Source of the DNA: Tritrichomonas musculus
Taxonomy: Eukaryota; Parabasalia; Tritrichomonadida; Tritrichomonadidae
DNA length: 64,000 bases
Assembly: GCA_039105265.1 (NCBI GenBank)
Contig: JAPFFF010000040.1
Coordinates: 434,001-498,000 of the forward strand
Direction of reading: 5' to 3'
Made by a program: the position numbers and the translations under genes. Of this stretch, positions 58,670 to 64,000 are shown one piece after another; positions within the stretch are counted from its first letter, which is position 1; each line of letters begins with the position of its first letter. The notes under the pieces are model-generated. The model did no database searches and had not been told where the DNA came from. It saw only the letters and a list, made by a program, of their open reading frames with translations.

Positions 58670-61633
58670 ATGGGAGGCGATAGTAGTAAGCCAACGGAAA
58701 TTCCTCCAACTGCCTCTTTTACGCCATCTCTTAGTTTTACATCATCGAACGTTTTCACTCCATCAAAAGGCTTTACACCATCAAATATCTTTACCCAATC
58801 AAGTGTTTTCACGAAATCGAGTAAATTTACAGCATCGTCTATATTTACTGCTTCTCTTTTTTTTACTGATTCTGATGATTTTTCATTATCACAATATTTT
58901 TCACAATCAAAAGGATTCAGCAATTCTAATGAGTTTTCTCATACTTCCATATTTAGTAAATCTCGGCATTTTTCATCATCAGATGATTTTACCAATTCAA
59001 ACGAATTACCAGATTCTGAAGATTCTTACCCTTTCACTTTTTCATCCATTTTTACACAGTCCAGTATCTTTTCTAATACAGATATTTTCAGTAATTTACA
59101 AAACTTAACATTATCTCATGCTTTTACTAATTCTGAAATATTTAGCTATTCAAAACATTTTACCATGTCTTTTCATTTTACGTCATCAAATTATTTCTCA
59201 AAATCTGATCCATTTACTCAATCTGATCATTTTTCTTTATCAATCAGTTTTACTCCATCTAATGATTTAACTCCATCTGATATTTTTAGCGGTTCTCGTC
59301 AGTTTACATTGTCTATTTGTTTTACTCCATCAAGTGGCTTTACAAAAACGTTGATTTTCAGTAATTCTAAGCATTTTACAAAATCCATTGAATTTCCTCC
59401 TTCACGAAAATTCACAAAGTCAAAATCATTTAGCAGCTCGAATCAATTTTCACCATCAAAATGCTTTACAAATTCGAGATCTTTCAGTCAATCAAGCCAC
59501 TTTACTTCAACGAAGAAGTTTTCTCCTTCAGATAAATTTACAAATTCAAAAGTTTTCAGTCAATCAAATCATTTCACTCAAACTAAGAACTTTTCTCCAT
59601 CAAATAAATTTTCAGATTCAAAAGTTTTCAGTCAATCAAATCATTTCACTCAAACTAAGAACTTTTCTCCATCAAATAAATTTACAAATTCGAGATCTTT
59701 CAGTCAATCAAGTCACTTTACTTCAACCAAAAACTTTTCTCCTTCAGATAAACTTACAAATTCAAGATCTTTCAGTCAATCAAGTCACTTTACTTCAACC
59801 AAAAACTTTTCTCTTTCAGAAAAATTTACAAATTCAAAAGTTTTTAGTCAATCAAATCATTTCACTCAAACTAAGAATTTTTCTCCATCAAATAAATTTA
59901 CAAATTCGAGATCTTTCAGTCAATCAAGCCACTTTACTTCAACCAAAAACTTTTCACCATCAAGAAAATATTCTGAAACCAATGTTTTCAGTAGATCTAA
60001 TCCCTTTTTAATGTCTATTGAGTTTTCTAATTCACAGTTTTTCAGTAAAACTCCTCATTTTTCATCATCAAGCACTTTGATGCCAGAAGATATCTTTTCG
60101 GCAAGTCTGCCAGGATTAGCTTCTTCATCAAATGCTCAATCATCATCAATTGATGAGGAATCATCAGTAATTGAACAATCATCAGTAGTTGATCAATCAT
60201 CATCTGCAATTGATCAATCATTATCATCAATTGATAAATCATCGTCAGAAATTGATCAATCATCATCTGCAATTGATCAATCATTATCATCAATTGATCA
60301 ATCATTATCATCAATTGATCAATCTTCATCAGTTGACCAATCATCATCAGTAATTGATCAATCATCATCAATTGGCCAAACATCATCAACTGATCAATCA
60401 TCCTCAATAGATGATCAATCTTCTGATATTGATCATTCATCCGTAATTGATCAAATATCATCAATTGATCAAGAATCATCAGAAATAGATCAATCATCAG
60501 TGATAGGACAGTCAGAATCATTAATAACTGATGAACCAACTGAATCAATAGCACAAGATGAATCATGCTTACTGATGTATTCAAACAAAAATCAACTTAT
60601 TTATAGCAATTGCCGTTTTGATTCAAATGGTGATCCAACAATTTTAGTTGAAGTGTTGAGAACAAATTTCACCGATTTCAAGAATGAGAAGCATGGCGGT
60701 GGAATCTATATCATTAATGGAGGCTTATCGTGTAATATGGTCAATTTCACTAGGTGCATTTCGCATTCTGGAGGTGGAGGAGCAATATACATAAAGAACT
60801 TCTATGATTTACTCTACAACATCAATCTTGTCAATCTTCATTTTACCGAATGTCAGGCTGTTTTTGGAGGTGCTGGATACATTTACTCTAGTTCAGAACA
60901 GAATGAAGTTAACATTAAAAAGTCAATATTTTCATTTAATAGAATTGTAGATAAGAGAAACACAAATAAAGATGATCCTTTAGTTGGAGGAAGTTCTCTT
61001 TTCATGACTGCTAGAAATGCAAATATAAGTTTTTGTAGTTTTCATGGATCAAGAGGTAAAAAAGGCTCTTTGAAATTCTACAATAAATTTGATGATGATA
61101 ACGTTTATGCACAAAAGAAGAAAGTTCATATATTAGAAGCAGAAAACAGAAATGAAAAGCAAAATTCATTCTTGATTTCTGATTGCGACTTTGAAAATGA
61201 AGATGAATCATCTACTTCGATTTATTTTGTTGGTGGAAAAGAAGGATCTGATATTGAAGTTAAAGAATGCACATTCAAAGGAAAGCTTGGTAAAGGTTCT
61301 CACTACATTGAAGGTGAACAACAAGTAGATGAAAAACCTAAACTTAAAATCCTTTCTTGTAAATTCGAAGACAATCAAAATCCACCAGTCAATATGGAAA
61401 TAATGAGAAACTTTGACAAACAAAAAATTGTTTTAAAACCAAACCAATCAAATCAGAAACTTTTAATAGGAGCTTTATGCATATTGTTAATCTCACTAGC
61501 AATGGCTTTCCTTCTGATAAAGATTCTTTCCAAAGAAAATAAAGCGAAAAATAATGAAGATATTTCATATGAGCCAGGTCAATTGATTGATATAAAAGAC
61601 GATGAAAAACGATCCAATGATATTGATATATGA
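58670..61633 (+). CDS. Pmp-like surface protein with F-[ST]-x-S repeats and DQSS repeats
   Basis: 987 aa, single-pass membrane protein. Residues ~15-475 are made of short units F-[ST]-x-S-x-x-F, including seven 24-aa units (266-433). ~485-620 is a Ser/Asp/Gln region (IDQSSS). ~630-920 resembles Pmp/beta-helix sequence with GGGIYI, GGGGAIYIKN and FGGAGYIYSS. The membrane segment is LLIGALCILLISLAMAFLLI (~927-948), with a ~40-aa acidic tail. Trichomonad Pmp-like proteins are surface molecules thought to act in adhesion. The N-terminus (MGGDSSKPTEIPP) has no signal peptide, which is odd for a protein with an extracellular part. MGG-DS could permit N-myristoylation, or an upstream exon could be missed. 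The frame is intact. Confidence 0.8.
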   Translation: MGGDSSKPTEIPPTASFTPSLSFTSSNVFTPSKGFTPSNIFTQSSVFTKSSKFTASSIFTASLFFTDSDDFSLSQYFSQSKGFSNSNEFSHTSIFSKSRHFSSSDDFTNSNELPDSEDSYPFTFSSIFTQSSIFSNTDIFSNLQNLTLSHAFTNSEIFSYSKHFTMSFHFTSSNYFSKSDPFTQSDHFSLSISFTPSNDLTPSDIFSGSRQFTLSICFTPSSGFTKTLIFSNSKHFTKSIEFPPSRKFTKSKSFSSSNQFSPSKCFTNSRSFSQSSHFTSTKKFSPSDKFTNSKVFSQSNHFTQTKNFSPSNKFSDSKVFSQSNHFTQTKNFSPSNKFTNSRSFSQSSHFTSTKNFSPSDKLTNSRSFSQSSHFTSTKNFSLSEKFTNSKVFSQSNHFTQTKNFSPSNKFTNSRSFSQSSHFTSTKNFSPSRKYSETNVFSRSNPFLMSIEFSNSQFFSKTPHFSSSSTLMPEDIFSASLPGLASSSNAQSSSIDEESSVIEQSSVVDQSSSAIDQSLSSIDKSSSEIDQSSSAIDQSLSSIDQSLSSIDQSSSVDQSSSVIDQSSSIGQTSSTDQSSSIDDQSSDIDHSSVIDQISSIDQESSEIDQSSVIGQSESLITDEPTESIAQDESCLLMYSNKNQLIYSNCRFDSNGDPTILVEVLRTNFTDFKNEKHGGGIYIINGGLSCNMVNFTRCISHSGGGGAIYIKNFYDLLYNINLVNLHFTECQAVFGGAGYIYSSSEQNEVNIKKSIFSFNRIVDKRNTNKDDPLVGGSSLFMTARNANISFCSFHGSRGKKGSLKFYNKFDDDNVYAQKKKVHILEAENRNEKQNSFLISDCDFENEDESSTSIYFVGGKEGSDIEVKECTFKGKLGKGSHYIEGEQQVDEKPKLKILSCKFEDNQNPPVNMEIMRNFDKQKIVLKPNQSNQKLLIGALCILLISLAMAFLLIKILSKENKAKNNEDISYEPGQLIDIKDDEKRSNDIDI
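59465..59968 (+). repeat. In-frame 72-bp tandem repeat, 7 units
   Basis: Seven 24-codon units of the form F-T-N-S-R-S-F-S-Q-S-S-H-F-T-S-T-K-N then F-S-P-S-D-K. Two sub-types alternate (S-R-S-F...S-S-H-F-T-S and S-K-V-F...S-N-H-F-T-Q), with near identity at the DNA level. This implies recent duplication or gene conversion between units. Confidence 0.95.
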
Positions 61634-61954
61634 TTCCTTTCATAATAAGGATTATTTGGCATTGATTAACATTAAAAAAAGCATTGAAAAAAAATAATTA
61701 ATTGACTTTTAGAATATAATTCATTTGTTATTGATACTTGTTTTTTTCTGAAAGAAAACTCACACAATTGTAATAACTTATTATATAAAGCAGACTTTCT
61801 TTAATATTTATTTGTTCTCAATTCAAAACATTCTGATAAGAGTCAATCTAAATGGTGCAAGCAAAATGCATTGCAATACTCCATTCATTAGACAGTAAAA
61901 AAAAAATTTTTTTTTATAACAAAAGTAATATAATTTTTACTTAAATAAAAAAAT
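61634..61954. other. Intergenic between convergent genes
   Basis: About 320 bases of AT-rich 3' flank shared by the surface-protein gene and the TKL kinase gene. Nothing recognised. Confidence 0.4.
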
Positions 61955-63886
61955 TTAGTCTCTGAAAAAAGGAATTTTCTTTCTATGTTCCTTCATAAAT
62001 TCAACAATATCGTCGCATTCTGTATCCGGCAGGTTCATTATCTTTCTAGCGTTCTGCTCGAGCTGCTCGCAGATATTCTTGAAGCTCGGTCTATCGTTCG
62101 GATTGAAGTTCCAACAAGAGCTGATCAAGTTTCTGGAGAAATCTGTGAATTCGGACGGAATGTCGGCCTTTTTTCCAATTCCGACCTGAGTAACGGTTAT
62201 TTTTGGCATTTTCCCATCATTCAAAATGAAGAACATCAAGACGCCGAAAGAGTAAATGTCCACTTTTTCGTTGTATTTTTCTTCTTCATTTATTAGTTCA
62301 GGTGCCATGAATTTTTGGGTCCCTATTCCAATCGTCATTGAAATGTCTTCTGCATTCATTAATTTTGATATTCCGAAATCTGCAATTTTTATCGTTCCGT
62401 CGGTTGCTATCAAAATATTTGAAGGTTTTAGATCTCTATGGATAACTTTTTGATAGTGAACGTATCGCATCCCTTCTGCAATTTGGAAGATCGAGGTGAC
62501 AATCTGTACCTTAGTGAGATTCTTCGACTTGATCGCTTGATCAAGGTTGTTCGGGCAGAATTCAAGAAGAAATGAAGGCGGATTGTTCAAACCGCTGAAA
62601 AAAATACCAAATGTCTTTAATATGTTGGGATGATGAAGCATATTCATTATTTCATACTCGGTTATAAAGTGTTGAAGGCTTTCATGACTGGCATTCATGG
62701 TATTCATTACTTTTAATGCATAGATTAACTTTTTGAATACTTTATATACTTTACCACTTCCTCCGTAGCCGATTTCTTCGATTTTTTCAAGGCTGTTGAT
62801 GGATTCTTCATCTAGGATCTCTATACTATCGTTTTTGTGAGGTTGCGTGGCCACATTCTTTTGAAGCTCGCTAATCTTCTCATTAAGGGATTGGATCTCT
62901 TTGGCTTGTTCGCTTTTGGATAAGTTAAGCTCTTGGATTTCTTTGGCTTGTTGACTCTTGGATAAGTTAAGTTTCTCGATTTTTTTGGCTTGTCCACTTC
63001 TTGATAAGATAAGTTCTTGGATTTCTTTACTTTGGGAGTTTATTTTGGATTCATATTCATTTGCTTTATTTGATAGTTGGATTTCTAACTCTTTGGATTT
63101 ATTTTGTAGTTGCTTTTCATAATCTTGCTTTTGATTATTTAATTGGAGCTCAAATTGGCTTTTTTGCTCGGATAATTGAGCTTTAATGTCATTATTTTCA
63201 TTAACTAGTTGTTCTCGAAGTTTTTCGCTTTGATTTAATTGGATTTCGAGCTCTTTAATTTTATTTATTAAATCAAAGTTGACTTGATTAAATTCTTTAT
63301 TGTCTTTTGGTAGAATTATTTCTGGTATGGGAAGAGGTTGCATTATTGGATTGGTTCCTGCTTTTATATATTGTTCTTGTACAAATGAGTAATCTCTTAA
63401 TAAAGATTGTTCATTTTGTCTTTCTGTTTTATTAAAGAATACGTACTGATAATAATTTCCAGCCATATATTGATGAATGCAAGCAAGTATCGCGTAATAA
63501 TCAGAGTTTTTTAAATCTTCTTCTGATTTTGCAGAAGCTTTTATTTTTTCCAAAGTTTTTACTCTTTCTATAAGTACTGGTGGTAGTTCTTCATATTGCG
63601 TAAATGGTATGGTTTTCATTTGGTAGAATTTGTTTTGTTTTTGATAAATTTCGAACTTGTAGGTTTCAGAAAAAAAAGTAAGATTGTAGGTTTGAAATGG
63701 TTTGTATGCATCATATCTTAGATGAATGTCTGCATATCCTTGCTCATAAAAATCAATATAAGATTCGTTATATACAGGTTCTTCTGAATAATTAACGGTA
63801 CTATAAGCTTTTGGTTCTTTTTTTGCTTTTGGTTTTGTATCGTTTGTATTTCTCTTTGCTTTTCCTCTATTCCTTTTACCAGGCAT
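61955..63886 (-). CDS. TKL-type protein kinase with N-terminal domain and coiled coil
   Basis: 643 aa, ATG at 63886. A basic N-terminus (MPGKRNRGKAKRN) precedes a domain (~35-190) with YVFFNKTERQNEQSLLRDY, as in other trichomonad kinases of this group. Residues ~200-350 form a long coiled coil with repeated LxLSKS/EQAKEIQ heptads. The kinase domain is ~365-625: GYGGSGKVYKV glycine loop, ALKVMN catalytic lysine, HRDLKPSN, IADFGISKL and APELI, ending in NPNDRPSFKNICEQL. All catalytic residues are present. The coiled coil suggests dimerisation. This group is strongly expanded in trichomonads, and substrates are unknown. Confidence 0.88.
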   Translation of the reverse strand: MPGKRNRGKAKRNTNDTKPKAKKEPKAYSTVNYSEEPVYNESYIDFYEQGYADIHLRYDAYKPFQTYNLTFFSETYKFEIYQKQNKFYQMKTIPFTQYEELPPVLIERVKTLEKIKASAKSEEDLKNSDYYAILACIHQYMAGNYYQYVFFNKTERQNEQSLLRDYSFVQEQYIKAGTNPIMQPLPIPEIILPKDNKEFNQVNFDLINKIKELEIQLNQSEKLREQLVNENNDIKAQLSEQKSQFELQLNNQKQDYEKQLQNKSKELEIQLSNKANEYESKINSQSKEIQELILSRSGQAKKIEKLNLSKSQQAKEIQELNLSKSEQAKEIQSLNEKISELQKNVATQPHKNDSIEILDEESINSLEKIEEIGYGGSGKVYKVFKKLIYALKVMNTMNASHESLQHFITEYEIMNMLHHPNILKTFGIFFSGLNNPPSFLLEFCPNNLDQAIKSKNLTKVQIVTSIFQIAEGMRYVHYQKVIHRDLKPSNILIATDGTIKIADFGISKLMNAEDISMTIGIGTQKFMAPELINEEEKYNEKVDIYSFGVLMFFILNDGKMPKITVTQVGIGKKADIPSEFTDFSRNLISSCWNFNPNDRPSFKNICEQLEQNARKIMNLPDTECDDIVEFMKEHRKKIPFFRD

Positions 63887-64000
63887 TAGTCCGTTTTTTA
63901 ATTTTCCTTTTCAATTTTTTGCAGCCAAATAAGTTTATTAAATACTTTGATATCTAAGAGTAATTTAATTTTTAATTCTCTGATAACCAAATAAATGATA

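Noticed and set aside
58639-58923. Minus-strand frame of V-K-x-F-D-G repeats opposite the surface protein
   Set aside because: A shadow of the F-[ST]-x-S coding repeats.
59465-59968. Regular repeat spacing that could suggest a CRISPR-like array
   Set aside because: Units are contiguous coding repeats without unique spacers, in frame within a surface protein.

Overview
The window is nuclear DNA of a very AT-rich protist, most likely a trichomonad (Parabasalia) and plausibly Tritrichomonas foetus or a close relative; the species is inferred. Evidence: the gene families are typical of trichomonads (BTB-like plus F5/8C proteins, DUF3447-type ankyrin proteins, BspA-like leucine-rich repeats, Pmp-like surface proteins, small NEK and TKL kinases). 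Several genes carry a TCA-Y-T-type initiator a few bases upstream of the ATG. The single recognised intron starts GTATGT and ends ACTAATTCACAG, close to the parabasalid consensus. Genes are single-exon, monocistronic and separated by AT-rich spacers; there are no operons or Shine-Dalgarno sites.

Layout. 0-10 kb: a Stealth-family phosphotransferase, decayed kinase and ankyrin/BspA genes, a PPP phosphatase, a frameshifted SLC35F-like transporter and an intron-containing DHHC acyltransferase. 10-18 kb: a repeat-rich stretch with a 1.2-kb hAT-like element (perfect 8-bp target duplication), an NCS2 nucleobase permease, a small unknown gene and an 801-bp palindromic element. 18-25 kb: a 1626-aa beta-propeller/acidic-repeat protein and a BTB-like protein with a shortened discoidin domain. 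25-30 kb: decayed Merlin-type and Tc1/mariner-type transposases, a BspA relic and tRNA-Lys(CTT). 30-39 kb: a NAP1/HEM-family (SCAR/WAVE complex) protein, three small MITEs, and an unusual single-ORF fusion of a tyrosine-decarboxylase-like PLP enzyme with a eukaryotic-type tyrosyl-tRNA synthetase, followed by another 8-bp-TSD element. 39-46.5 kb: a membrane-spanning BTB-like/discoidin protein, a tail-less Rab-like GTPase, tRNA-Leu(TAG), a 2.6-kb TIR-bounded segment and a NEK-like kinase with DFN in place of DFG. 46.5-64 kb: a TA-flanked MITE, a 1466-aa ankyrin protein, a TTAA-flanked MITE, a Sel1 relic, a frameshifted BTB-RCC1 gene, a kinase fragment, a Pmp-like surface protein with 24-aa repeats, and a coiled-coil TKL kinase.

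The genes do not form one pathway. Themes are signalling and cytoskeleton (phosphatase, kinases, GTPase, NAP1), surface and membrane proteins (Pmp-like, discoidin, DHHC, Stealth, permeases) and lineage-expanded repeat proteins, several of them decayed. The most notable item is the decarboxylase-TyrRS fusion: two tyrosine-linked enzymes in one polypeptide. The second theme is an unusually clear set of non-autonomous DNA elements, several with exact 8-bp target duplications visible in the sequence.
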